From Chondrosia reniformis (Eukaryota > Porifera > Demospongiae > Chondrillida > Chondrillidae), in NCBI GenBank assembly GCA_947172415.1, contig OX359191.1:7735130-7799129 (forward strand): a stretch of DNA of 64,000 nt. Direction: 5' to 3'. The notes beneath the pieces were generated by a model, which saw only the letters and a program-made list of their open reading frames with translations, ran no database searches and was not told where the DNA came from. The position numbers were made by a program, and so were the translations under genes. Below are positions 1 to 9,270 of the stretch, piece after piece; position 1 is the stretch's first letter; every line of letters begins with the position of its first letter.

Positions 1-41
1 ATTATATTTAAATACATGAAATTCCTTATGTACCTGGTTAG

Positions 42-1027
42 TTAGTATCACTGCTGAAGAGACTGGAAACTGGAGATGTTAAGAAGATTGAAACAGAAGC
101 TGCACCTCATTTTGAGCTGAAAAGTGATGAATTACTGGATGCAAGGAAGCCACAGTTGACTCAGATTGTTGGTAAATCATCCAATCAGCTTACAGATGTG
201 CACACCAATCAGGATGTATCTTCAGTGCCTCCTAACCTCCTTGACCTAAGACAACTGCCTAGCCTAGATTACATCAGTACTGGTACAGGAACCTTTAAGA
301 ACAATGAAAAGACTAAATTAGCAACTCCACCTGGAGACCATTCTGATGACCAGCAGAGTCTGGATGATATTCTCAAAGAATTTGGTGATGTCTCTAGTGA
401 CAACAGTGTCAATAATGAACAGCAATTCACTGGAGGTGGTAAAACTGTGCAAGGTAATAGAATTTGTCCCAAACTTACAATATCCTTGCAAGCTATATTG
501 GTGTGTTAGTAAAGGAGCCCTTAGTGAACATTTAGCTGTATGATGAACTGTAAATGGCAGTTGATGTACTTTTGAATACATTAATTAAACTTATCTGTTT
601 TAAGAACCCATCTTTCTAATACCTAATTATTTGAGCTAACCTTATTGTATTGCTTGAGTTAGACAATATTGGTTCTGCATGACTGGTGACTTTTTGATTG
701 AGATATGTATATAGATATCTTTGCATCTTTTTCAAAATAATGCATTATTCCCTATTGTATATTCATGTAGGTCCTTCAAAGAGAGGCGCATCAAATGATA
801 ATTATGAGTCAGATTTTGAGGACACTGAGGAGGTTATTGACCTAAACAAAGCCAGTACAAATGTCTTGTTGCAAAAGAAGGAGGAGATGGATATTCTCTT
901 TGAAGCTAACAGAGTTACTCCCGGTGACAAAGACTGGGTGTATGATAAAGTAGTAGATTTTGGAGAAGAAGATAAATTGTCATGTGGTTGGGACGATGAA
1001 TCAGAGAACAGTGACATTGTCATTTAA
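42..1027 (+). CDS. CEP19-like protein, copy 1 (5' end outside window)
   Basis: Two exons are visible: 42-453 (begins after a ..GGTTAG acceptor, ends CAAG|GTAATA) and 771-1027 (begins after TTCATGTAG, stop TAA). They join in phase through a split Gly codon. The second exon matches the C-terminus of the centrosomal/ciliary protein CEP19: DLNK, an MD-LFE segment, WVYD, then SCGWD near the end. The first exon starts with VSLLKRLE, resembling the VSLRQLEKL segment of CEP19, and continues into an acidic, Ser/Asp/Gln-rich low-complexity stretch (DDQQSLDDILKEFGDVSS). Known for the family: CEP19 sits at the mother centriole and ciliary base and works with FGFR1OP/CEP350 and RABL2 in ciliary entry. The N-terminal exons would lie left of the window. 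The 3' end converges on methyltransferase copy 1, about 200 bp away. Family assignment rests on motif recognition only. Confidence 0.72.
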
Positions 1028-1231
1028 CTAGTTAGAGATGCTATATGAGAATGAAAGATTAATATATCCTCTTCAGAATTTAACTCCCCATTCACCCCGG
1101 CCTCCAACTATTCATCTTATATAATCATTTTGTGCATGAATGATCATTGATTTGAATATTATTACCATCCTTAATTACGTATTTGTTTCCTTTTTATGTT
1201 TGATAACTAGTTCTTGTGCCTTTTAGCTCTA

Positions 1232-2041
1232 TTAATGGGTAATGACTGCTTTAGAACCAACATAAAATATGCATCCTTTTTTTTCAACTTTAACAGGATA
1301 TTTCAGCTCACTGGGGTATACTGCGGTGGTTTCGATGCAAGAAAATCCTGCTTTCTTCAGGCAAGCAACCACAAACTCTTCTTCTACAGGTAGGTCATTG
1401 AAGAATTCATTCCCAACTTTGTAACCATCAACGCCCGGTGGGTGCTTCCAGCATCCAAGAATTATCTTTCCACCTTCTCTCACCAAAAATGACAGTTTAT
1501 GAACGAAGACGTCGAATTCTTCTTCATTTCGAGCACAAGTTTCGACTACACCCACACAGGTTACAATGTCGTACGGACCTTCATAGCCATTTTGTATGAT
1601 CTTCTCACTACGAAGGTCACACGAAACAACTGCTTTGATGATGGCTTTGAGACGACGTTTGCGATCCTCAATTGCATCTTCCTTTCTGTTACCTTCGAAA
1701 TCTTCGACAACTTGTTTAAGGAAAGGAGACCAATCAAAAGCGTCAGGTTCGCTCTTCAGCCAGTCATTCAGGGCAGCTCGATTCTTCTCGGTATATTCAG
1801 CCATACAGATCTCAGACACTACACCTGCAGCACCTATAACAACATGGAACGAACACCCTGCCCCGTAGTCAAGCATATTGCGGCACAACTCTTGGTTTTC
1901 ATTGATCCTTTTAAAAGTGTCATGGATAAACTTGAGGATACCTTGTCTTCTGCCTAAAGTACCGCAGTAAGACTCTAAAAAGGATTTGGGGTCAAAGCGA
2001 TCCGAGTAATCCTGAAAATCAACTTTACCATGTTCTACCAT
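1232..2041 (-). CDS. NNMT/PNMT/TEMT-family methyltransferase, copy 1
   Basis: Single-exon 269-aa SAM-dependent methyltransferase of the nicotinamide/phenylethanolamine/thioether N- or S-methyltransferase family (usual length 260-290 aa). Seen in order: N-terminal YSDRFDPKSFLESYCGTL (family pattern F-P-YL--YY), SAM motif I MLDYGAGCSF (near residue 57), acidic motif AEYTEKN, the family-typical EPDAFDWSPF, VSCDLRS, a motif-IV-like YDIVTCVGVVETCA, and LVREGGKIILG before the C-terminal beta strands. The family transfers methyl groups to small amines or thioethers in the cytosol; the substrate cannot be told from sequence. Start chosen at MVEHGK, shared by all eight copies. Differences from the other copies: QDYS where the rest have QGYS, TLGRRQ, and LKSEP. 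It carries the short C-terminal form (KYPVKVEKKGC). No intron is seen although its neighbours are intron-rich. Confidence 0.93.
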   Translation of the reverse strand: MVEHGKVDFQDYSDRFDPKSFLESYCGTLGRRQGILKFIHDTFKRINENQELCRNMLDYGAGCSFHVVIGAAGVVSEICMAEYTEKNRAALNDWLKSEPDAFDWSPFLKQVVEDFEGNRKEDAIEDRKRRLKAIIKAVVSCDLRSEKIIQNGYEGPYDIVTCVGVVETCARNEEEFDVFVHKLSFLVREGGKIILGCWKHPPGVDGYKVGNEFFNDLPVEEEFVVACLKKAGFSCIETTAVYPSELKYPVKVEKKGCIFYVGSKAVITH

Positions 2042-2440
2042 AGCGCTAGCCTCGAACTGTTACAGAGACCGTCTAGATACGTGCTAATTAGGGCCCGCGG
2101 TCTCTTTGTTACTCCCAAACTGGCGCCAATCATTTTTATCGGCCTCAATTCGAGCCCGACTGTAGGTTCCCTATGAAACCAAAGATCATCACGGCTTTCA
2201 TTAACTGAAAATTATGAAGATATGCAGAACATCTTTACTAGAAGAGCAAGCTTGCATAAATCAAACAGCTGCCCAGACCTTTCAGAAGATAATCTTTATG
2301 TTTCAATTATAGAAGGATTAAGCATCAGAAAGAGATAATATCAATAAATTAATTTGTTTATTCATGTACCCCTTGCTTCTCTATTGTGTGTATAATGTTG
2401 CAACTTACACTGTGATTATGCAATACAAGAAATATGGAAG
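2042..2440. promoter_or_regulatory. Probable divergent promoter region between MT copy 1 and CEP19-like copy 2
   Basis: This gap of about 400 bp separates the methyltransferase start (reading left) from the first recognisable CEP19-like exon (reading right). It is the least AT-rich spacer in the array and holds an inverted pair GAGACCG (2065-2071) / CGGTCTC (2098-2104) around GGGCCCGCGG, followed by ACTGGCGCCAAT. The same block recurs beside MT copies 2 and 6 and at 20,041. It is replaced by different sequence beside copies 3, 4, 7 and 8. The promoter role is inferred from the head-to-head layout; no core element was identified with certainty. Confidence 0.4.
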
Positions 2441-3733
2441 GCGAGAAAGTGCGGAATAAGACTTAGACCTCCTTCTCTCGTATTACTGTATAAAGAGACC
2501 ACGACAGGTTTTCGCATTTCCGTTTCAGAATATTTACCATAACTATTTAATTCACATGCATTTATGTGACTTAGACATGTTAATTACGTAGGTAAGCGGA
2601 GGAAGCGTATAATGTCTGTGAGGAACATCAGGAAGGCTAAAAGGTGAGACACCTATGCTGTGTTTCCTAAGTTGGAATGCTGTAGACTAATGAAATTCCT
2701 TATTATATTTAAATACATGAAATTCCTTATGTACCTGGTTAGTTAGTATCACTGCTGAAGAGACTGGAAACTGGAGATGTTAAGAAGATTGAAACAGAAG
2801 CTGCACCTCATTTTGAGCTGAAAAGTGATGAATTACTGGATGCAAGGAAGCCACAGTTGACTCAGATTGTTGGTAAATCATCCAATCAGCTTACAGATGT
2901 GCACACCAATCAGGATGTATCTTCAGTGCCTCCTAACCTCCTTGACCTAAGACAACTGCCTAGCCTAGATTACATCAGTACTGGTGCAGGAACCTTTAAG
3001 AACAATGAAAAGACTAAATTAGTAACTCCACCTGGAGACCATTCTGATGACCAGCAGAGTCTGGATGATATTCTCAAAGAATTTGGTGATGTCTCTAGTG
3101 ATAACAGTGACAATAATGAACAGCAATTCACTGGAGGTGGTAAAACTGTGCAAGGTAATAGAATTTGTCCCAAACTTACAATATCCTTGCAAGCTATATT
3201 GGTGTGTTGGTAAAGGAGCCCTTAGTGAACATTTAGCTGTATGATGAACTGTAAATGGCAGTTGATGTACTTTTGAATACATTGATTAAACTTATACCTG
3301 TTTTAAGAACCCATGCATCTTTCTAATACCTAATTATTTGAGCTAACCTAATTGTATTGCTTGAGTTAGACAATATTGGTTCTGCATGACTGGTGACTTT
3401 TGATTGAGATATGTATATAGATATCTTTGCATCTTTTTCAAAATAATGCATTATTCCCTATTGTATATTCATGTAGGTCCTTCAAAGAGAGGCGCATCAA
3501 ATGATAATTATGAGTCAGATTTTGAGGACACTGAGGAGGTTATTGACCTAAACAAAGCCAGTACAAATGTCTTGTTGCAAAAGAAGGAGGAGATGGATGT
3601 TCTCTTTGAAGCTAACAGAGTTACTCCCGGTGACAAAGACTGGGTGTATGATAAAGTAGTAGATTTTGGAGAAGAAGATAAATTGTCATGTGGTTGGGAC
3701 GATGAATCAGAGAACAGTGACATTGTCATTTAA
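2441..3733 (+). CDS. CEP19-like protein, copy 2 (most complete form)
   Basis: Four exons can be supported. Exon a ends at 2507 (start uncertain, near 2441) and reads ARKCGIRLRPPSLVLLYKE, matching the KKCGIRFQPPAIILIYE start of CEP19. Exon b, 2592-2643, reads GKRRKRIMSVRNIRKAK, matching the RQRIMPVRNFSKF segment. Exon c is 2743-3154 and exon d 3477-3733, as in copy 1. Exons a and b join in phase (split Gly), as do c and d. Exons b and c do not join in frame: b leaves two bases and c begins in phase 0. A short linking exon (about 20-25 residues in vertebrate CEP19) is therefore missing or unrecognised in the 98-bp gap. No in-frame ATG was found in exon a, so the start codon may lie in an upstream exon. 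Convergent with MT copy 2. Confidence 0.7.
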
Positions 3734-3959
3734 CTAGTTAGAGATGCTATATGAGAATGAAAGATTAATATATCCTCTTCAGAATTTAACTCCCCATTCA
3801 CCCCGGCCTCCAACTACTCATCTTATATAATCATTTTGTGCATGAATGATCATTGATTTGAATATTATTACCATCCTTAATTACTGTACATATGGCCTAA
3901 GCAAACGTATTTGTTTCCTTTTTATGTTTGATAACTAGTTCTTGTGCCTTTTAGCTCTA

Positions 3960-4769
3960 TTAATGGGTAATGACTGCTTTAGAGCCAACATAAAATATGC
4001 ATCCTTTTTTTTCAACTTTAACAGGATATTTCAGCTCACTGGGGTATACTGCGGTGGTTTCGATGCAAGAAAATCCTGCTTTCTTCAGGCAAGCAACCAC
4101 AAACTCTTCTTCTACAGGTAGGTCATTGAAGAATTCATTCCCAACTTTGTAACCATCAACGCCCGGTGGGTGCTTCCAGCATCCAAGAATTATCTTTCCA
4201 CCTTCTCTCACCAAAAATGACAGTTTATGAACGAAGACGTCGAATTCTTCTTCATTTCGAGCACAAGTTTCGACTACACCCACACAGGTTACAATGTCGT
4301 ACGGACCTTCATAGCCATTTTGTATGATCTTCTCACTACGAAGGTCACACGAAACAACTGCTTTGATGATGGCTTTGAGACGACGTTTGCGATCCTCAAT
4401 TGCATCTTCCTTTCTGTTACCTTCGAAATCTTCGACAACTTGTTTAAGGAAAGGAGACCAATCAAAAGCGTCAGGTTCGCCCTTCAGCCAGTCATTCAGG
4501 GCAGCTCGATTCTTCTCGGTATATTCAGCCATACAGATCTCAGACACTACACCTGCAGCACCTATAACAATATCGAACGAACACCCTGCCCCGTAGTCAA
4601 GCATATTGCGGCACAACTCGTGGTTTTCATTGATCCTTTTAAAAGTGTCATGGATAAACTTGAGGATACCTTGTCTTCTGTCTAAAGTACCGCAGTAAGA
4701 CTCTAAATAGGATTTGGGATCAAAGCGATCCGAGTAACCCTGAAAATCAACTTTACCATGTTCTACCAT
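3960..4769 (-). CDS. NNMT/PNMT/TEMT-family methyltransferase, copy 2
   Basis: Intronless 269-aa copy. All family motifs of copy 1 are present (YGAG SAM loop, EYTEKN, AFDWSPF). It differs from copy 1 at a handful of sites, including QGYS, KSYLES, TLDRRQ, HELC and SFDIVIG after the SAM loop. It has the short C-terminal form (KYPVKVEKKGC) that lacks the HFSEI-type insert of copies 3, 4, 7 and 8. Its partner in the second block is copy 6. The GC-richer promoter-like block with the GAGACCG/CGGTCTC pair lies directly upstream (about 4,800-4,880). Confidence 0.93.
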   Translation of the reverse strand: MVEHGKVDFQGYSDRFDPKSYLESYCGTLDRRQGILKFIHDTFKRINENHELCRNMLDYGAGCSFDIVIGAAGVVSEICMAEYTEKNRAALNDWLKGEPDAFDWSPFLKQVVEDFEGNRKEDAIEDRKRRLKAIIKAVVSCDLRSEKIIQNGYEGPYDIVTCVGVVETCARNEEEFDVFVHKLSFLVREGGKIILGCWKHPPGVDGYKVGNEFFNDLPVEEEFVVACLKKAGFSCIETTAVYPSELKYPVKVEKKGCIFYVGSKAVITH

Positions 4770-5419
4770 AGCGCTAGCCTGTTACAGCATATATGGTTAT
4801 AGAGACCGTCTAAGATACGTGCTAATTAGGGCCCGCGGTCTCTTTGTTACTCCCAAACCGGCGCCAATCATTTTTATCGGCGAGCCCGGCTGCAGGTCCC
4901 CTATGAAACCAAAGATCATCACGACTTTCATTAACTGAAAATTATGAAGATATTCGAAAGTTCTTTCGTGTGTCTAAGGTTTGTGTTGCTAGCCATATAT
5001 GGAAGATGCGTGGGAGCTGTTCCGCCTCAAAGCCATATATAAGGAGGTGTTAGAAGCGCTTACGTGTTACTGGCAGTGCTGGTATCTCGTTTACCTTACC
5101 TTGTCATAATGCAATAAGTCAAATTAATTCCTTACACACAGGTGAGCTGGTTAATGACTGTAAGTGCAATGTACACCAGTAGAGCCAGTAAAAAATTGAG
5201 TAACAATATATAGAGTGATTTTGTCACACTAAGTAGTAGTGATCGATCCTAATATTTAAAATTATCAGTACTATCCCACTTGCTTTTTAAGGCCGAGAAG
5301 TATACTTTTGTATTGAGATTGAAGAACAGGATGCAATTATATAGAGTTGCCTTATTCACAATTCCTTTAATTTAAATACATGAAATTCCTTATATATATA
5401 TATATATGTACCTGGTTAG
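4770..5419. other. Spacer between MT copy 2 and CEP19-like copy 3
   Basis: It begins with the promoter-like block. After AAAATTATGAAGATA it diverges from the 2,200-2,700 spacer, so CEP19-like exons a and b are absent. A short open stretch starting MKIFESSFVCLRFVLLAIY (about 32 codons, hydrophobic) exists but has no homologue that I recognise and is probably chance. The right half (about 5,055-5,380) recurs at 12,180-12,520, 17,095-17,440, 23,040-23,350 and 29,025-29,365, and ends in an AT dinucleotide run (about 5,390-5,407). Confidence 0.6.
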
Positions 5420-6405
5420 TTAGTATCACTGCTGAAAAGACTGGAAACTGGAGATGTTAAGAAGATTGAAACAGAAGCTGTACCTCATTTTGAGCTGAAA
5501 AGTGATGAATTACTGGACGCAAGGAAGCCACAGTTGACTCAGATTGTTGGTAAATCATCCAATCAGCTTACAGATGTGCATACCAATCAGGATGTATCTT
5601 CAGTGCCTTCTAACCTCCTTGACCTAAGGCAACTGCCTAGCCTAGATTACATCAGTACTGGTGCAGGAACCTTTAAGAACAATGAAAAGATTAAATTAGT
5701 AACTCCACCTGGAGACCATTCTGATGACCAGCAGAGTCTGGATGATATTCTCAAAGAATTTGGTGATGTCTCTAGTGACAACAGTGTCAATAATGAACAG
5801 CAATTCACCGGAGGTGGTAAAACTGTGCAAGGTAATAGAATTTGTCCCAAACTTACAATATCCTTGCAAGCTACATTGGTATGTACGTAAGTACGTAAAG
5901 GAGCCCTTAGTGAACATTTATATAGCTGCATGTATGATGAACTGTAAATGGCAGTTGATGTACTTTTGAATACATTGATTAAAGTTACCTGTTTTAAGAA
6001 CCCATGCATCTTTCTAATAATTATTTAATTGTAATTGAGTTAGACAATTTTGGCTCTGCATGACTTATGACTTTTGATTGAGATATGTATAGATATCTTT
6101 GCATCTTTTTCAAAAAAATGCATTATTCCCTATTATATATTCATGTAGGTCCTTCAAAGAGAGGCACATCAAATGATAATTATGAGTCAGATTTTGAGGA
6201 CACTAAGGAGGTTATTGACCTAAACAAAGCCAGTACAAATGTCTTGTTGCAAAAGAAGGAGGAGATGGATGTTCTCTTTGAAGCTAACAGAGTTACTCCC
6301 GGTGACAAAGACTGGGTATATGATAAAGTAGTAGATTTTGGAGAAGAAGATAAATTGTCATGTGGTTGGGATGATGAATCAGAGAACAGTGACATTGTCA
6401 TATAA
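5420..6405 (+). CDS. CEP19-like protein, copy 3 (N-terminal exons missing)
   Basis: Long exon c 5420-5831 and last exon d 6149-6405 are intact and in phase. Exon d carries DTKEV where the other copies have DTEEV. The upstream spacer does not contain exons a and b seen in copy 2, so this copy either uses another 5' exon or is a truncated gene. The 3' UTR is interrupted by the foldback element at 6512. Partner copy in the second block: copy 7. Confidence 0.55.
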
Positions 6406-6502
6406 GAGCGAGATATATGAAAGATTAATATATCCTCTTCAGAATTTAACTCCCCATGCACCCCAACCTCCAACTACTCATCTTATATAAACATTTTGTG
6501 CA

Positions 6503-7462
6503 TGAATGATCTAGTCTGATGAAATCAGACCCAAAACTTACGCAATACTTGCTCCAGTAAGGGTCTGACAACTTACGGCCGGTTTGCTGTTGCACGGTCG
6601 CAGTTAACACCGACCATTCTGTGGTCAAACACCTTCCATATTTGGTAACTGGAATGTAAACATTGCCGTCCTTATTAATAATTAACAAGTGTGTAAAGTA
6701 CAAGACTAAAAATGGCAGTCCACTGAAGTTATAGAAGAAATCCACGCAGAAAAATCCTTTCTGTTGTTGTTCTTAAAAGTTGGCTGGGGCTTCAATGGAT
6801 GGTTTGTCCTTCCACTATCACTGAAGAGATCTGCTTGACTTAGCAGCTGTGAAGCTTTTCGAATGTCTGGAGACAAGTCAGGCGACTTGTGTGTTCCAGG
6901 GCTATAGTGGTCATCAAAACTGCTGCAAATCGACTTAAGTTAGAGATTTGAAGAAATACCTATCAGAGGCTGGTTCAAACTTGACAGAAAACACCATCTT
7001 GCGGACTGGGCGTATTCTGGATATTCTCAAGTCGATTTGCAGCCGTTTTGATGACCACTATAGCCCTGGAACACACAAGTCACCAGAGTTGTCTCCAGAC
7101 ATTCGAAAAGCTTCACAGCTGCTAAGTCAAGCAGATCTCTTCAGTGATAGTGGAAGGACAAACCATCCATTGAAGCCCCAGCCAACTTTTAAGAACAACA
7201 ACAGAAAGGATTTTTCTGCGTGGATTTCTTCTATAACTTCAGTGGACTGCCATTTTTAGTCTTGTACTTTACACACTTGTTAATTATTAATAAGGACGGC
7301 AATGTTTACATTCCAGTTACCAAATATGGAAGGTGTTTGACCACAGAATGGTCGGTGTTAACTGCGACCGTGCAACAGCAAACCGGCCGTAAGTTGTCAG
7401 ACCCTTACTGGAGCAAGTATTGCGCAAGTTTTGGGTCTGATTTCATCAGACTATGAATGATC
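6503..7462. mobile_element. Mutator-like foldback element with 9-bp target duplication
   Basis: The element spans 6512-7453 (942 bp) and is flanked by a perfect direct repeat TGAATGATC (6503-6511 and 7454-7462). The same site is unoccupied in the sister block, where TGAATGATC occurs once at 24,493-24,501. Nearly the whole element is an inverted repeat: arms 6512-6936 and 7029-7453 (425 bp each, with few mismatches seen, e.g. GGCGACTT versus GGTGACTT), around a 92-bp centre. The ends are TAGTCTGATGAAATCAGAC and its complement. Long terminal inverted repeats with 9-bp duplications are typical of Mutator-like elements. No transposase is present, so it is non-autonomous. An open frame at 6948-7259 crosses the centre and right arm; it may be captured sequence or chance. 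Confidence 0.85.
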
Positions 7463-7497
7463 ATTGATTTGAATGTTATTACCATCCTTAATTACTG

Positions 7498-7701
7498 TAT
7501 ATAAGGATGCAAGCATCACTCAATCCTTAAGATTATTTTGAAGATGTGGACTGCTAGATTTAGTTGACCTTTTTGATTGATGACTTGATGTTTTGTTGAA
7601 CTGATTTATTTGTCATGATGTATTGGTGTGTGCCTCATAGGACAGTCTGTCCTAGTGCTATGCATGTGGCACGTTAAATAATAATAATAATAATATATAA
7701 G
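7498..7701 (+). mobile_element. Retroposon-like (SINE or truncated LINE) insertion
   Basis: A 188-bp insert (7506-7693) is flanked by TATATAAG (7498-7505 and 7694-7701). It is absent from the matching site in the sister block, where TTACTGTATATAAGCAAACG is continuous near 24,531. The insert ends in a (TAA)n tail, TTAAATAATAATAATAATAA, as expected of a non-LTR retroposon. The body includes a short hairpin AGGACAGTCTGTCCT. I see no clear tRNA-type A and B boxes, so a 5'-truncated LINE tail is as likely as a SINE. Confidence 0.7.
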
Positions 7702-7759
7702 CAAACGTATTTGTTTCCTTTTTATGTTTGATAACTAGTTCTTGTGCCTTTTAGCTCTA

Positions 7760-8593
7760 TTAATTGGTAATGACTGCTTTAGAACCAACATAAAATATAC
7801 ATACAAATTTTTCAATTTCCGAAAAATGAACTTCAACAGGATATTTTAGCTCATTGGAGTATACTGCGGTAGTTTCGATGCGAGAAAATCCTGCTTTCTT
7901 CAGGCAAGCAACCACAAAATCTTCTTCTACAGGTAGGTCATTGAAGAATTCATTCCCAACTTTGTAACCATCAACGCCCGGTGGGTGCTTCCAGCATCCA
8001 AGAATTATCTTTCCACCTTCTCTCACCAAAAATGACAGTTTATGAACGAAGACGTCGAATTCTTCTTCATTTCGAGCACAAGTTTCGACTACACCCACAC
8101 AGGTTACAATGTCGTACGGACCTTCATAGCCATTTTGTATGATCTTCTCACTACGAAGGTCACACGAAATAACTGCTTTGGTGATGGCTTTGAGATGACG
8201 TTTGCGATCCTCAATTGCATCTTCCTTTCTGTTACCTTCGAAATCTTCGACAACTTGTTTAAGGAAAGGAGACCAATCAAAAGCGTCAGGTTCGCCCTTC
8301 AGCCAGTCATTCAGGGCAGCTCGATTCTTCTCGGTATATTCAGCCATACAGATCTCAGACACTACACCTGCAGCACCTATAACAACATGGAACGAACACC
8401 CTGCCCCGTAGTCAAGCATATTGCGGCACAACTCGTGGTTTTCATTGATCCTTTTAAAAGTGTCATGGATAAACTTGAGGATACCTTGTTTTTTGTCTAA
8501 AGTACCGCAGTAATACTCTAAATAGGAGTTGGGGTCAAAGCGATCCGAGTAACCCTGAAAATCTTTACCATGTTCTACCATAACGCTTTGCAA
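7760..8593 (-). CDS. NNMT/PNMT/TEMT-family methyltransferase, copy 3
   Basis: Intronless, 277 aa from an upstream ATG (MQSVMVEHGK). The conserved MVEHGK start would give 273 aa. One codon is missing near the N-terminus (HGKDFQ instead of HGKVDFQ). It has the long C-terminal form with HFSEIEKF inserted after KYPVEV, plus RKRHLKAITKAVISC and KAGFSRIETTAVYSN, so it belongs to a separate subgroup with copy 7. SAM and family motifs are intact. An inverted copy of its own 5' end lies immediately upstream (8599-8658). Confidence 0.92.
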   Translation of the reverse strand: MQSVMVEHGKDFQGYSDRFDPNSYLEYYCGTLDKKQGILKFIHDTFKRINENHELCRNMLDYGAGCSFHVVIGAAGVVSEICMAEYTEKNRAALNDWLKGEPDAFDWSPFLKQVVEDFEGNRKEDAIEDRKRHLKAITKAVISCDLRSEKIIQNGYEGPYDIVTCVGVVETCARNEEEFDVFVHKLSFLVREGGKIILGCWKHPPGVDGYKVGNEFFNDLPVEEDFVVACLKKAGFSRIETTAVYSNELKYPVEVHFSEIEKFVCIFYVGSKAVITN

Positions 8594-8598
8594 AATTG

Positions 8599-8658
8599 AT
8601 TTTCAGGGTTATCCGGGATCGCTTTGACCCCAAATCCTTTTTAGAGTCTTACTGCGGT
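8599..8658 (+). repeat. Inverted partial copy of the methyltransferase 5' end (unit 3)
   Basis: This stretch (GATTTTCAGGGTTATCCGGG..., CTTTTTAGAGTCTTACTGCGG) is the reverse complement of codons near the methyltransferase start at about 8509-8568, giving a hairpin of about 60-bp arms with a 30-bp loop. A direct remnant of the start region (TTTTACCATGTTCTACC) follows. The same structure sits upstream of copies 4 (about 14,130), 5 (about 19,497), 7 (about 25,441) and 8 (about 30,975), but not copies 1, 2 and 6. Confidence 0.8.
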
Positions 8659-9270
8659 TACTGCGGTCAATTTTACCATGTTCTACCTCGAACTGTTATA
8701 GACCGTATATAGGTACGTGCTAATTGACGCAAAAAGCAAAGCACGTTATGTAATGGGGACAATGGGTTCACAAACATTATTCAATGCTTTTTGTGCCATC
8801 CCTACATCTTCACTATTTTTGTAGAAAATTTTTATTGTTCTCTACATAATATAATCAAATAAAGTTACACCAATACATTTAATGTGTACAGTTCCTTTTG
8901 GACGTTAACAACAGAAGTAGCAAAATCTGGAAACGTTGATGCATTGAACTGATAATATGCTCAATGTGTATGTGTACATTTGCAGCTTCCGTGTTGCCTC
9001 TACTTGCGCTGGATCAAGTTGGTCAACTCCTCATGTGAAGGCACCCAGACCTATAGGCATCCGGATATGACTGCATGTGATCTAATGATATATGGTCAAC
9101 ATCATTACTGTTTTGATACTCTTTACAGATGTACCAGTTTCTAGCTGATACAAGCATTAATTGGCATTGTATATACGTATATCTAAGCAATAGAGTATTC
9201 ATTATAATTATACTACAGTTATACTGTAATATAATAGTGTAAAATGAGAATTAGATGTTTCATGTTTATG
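8659..9270. other. Spacer between MT copy 3 and TRPA fragment A
   Basis: No gene supported. It contains a derivative of the promoter-like block (GAACTGTTATAGACCGTATATAGGTACGTGC) lacking the GGGCCCGCGG core. The remainder recurs at 14,220-14,830, 19,560-20,040, 25,500-26,110 and 31,070-31,670. In units 4 and 8 part of it is replaced by a 17-bp palindrome. Confidence 0.5.

Noticed and set aside
1499..1957. 152-aa plus-strand open frame antisense to the methyltransferase, conserved in all eight copies
   Set aside because: It lies fully inside the methyltransferase gene on the other strand. Its conservation follows from the sense gene, and it has no recognisable domain.
2222..2330. Open stretch MQNIFTRRASLHKSNSCP... 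upstream of CEP19-like exon a
   Set aside because: No match to CEP19 and no good donor to join it to exon a. It may be 5' UTR or chance; the copy at 20,215 is by duplication.
4934..5032. Small hydrophobic peptide frame starting MKIFESSFVCLRF, resembling a signal peptide
   Set aside because: Only about 32 codons, no homologue known to me, no splice or promoter support; its recurrence at 22.9 kb follows from the block duplication.
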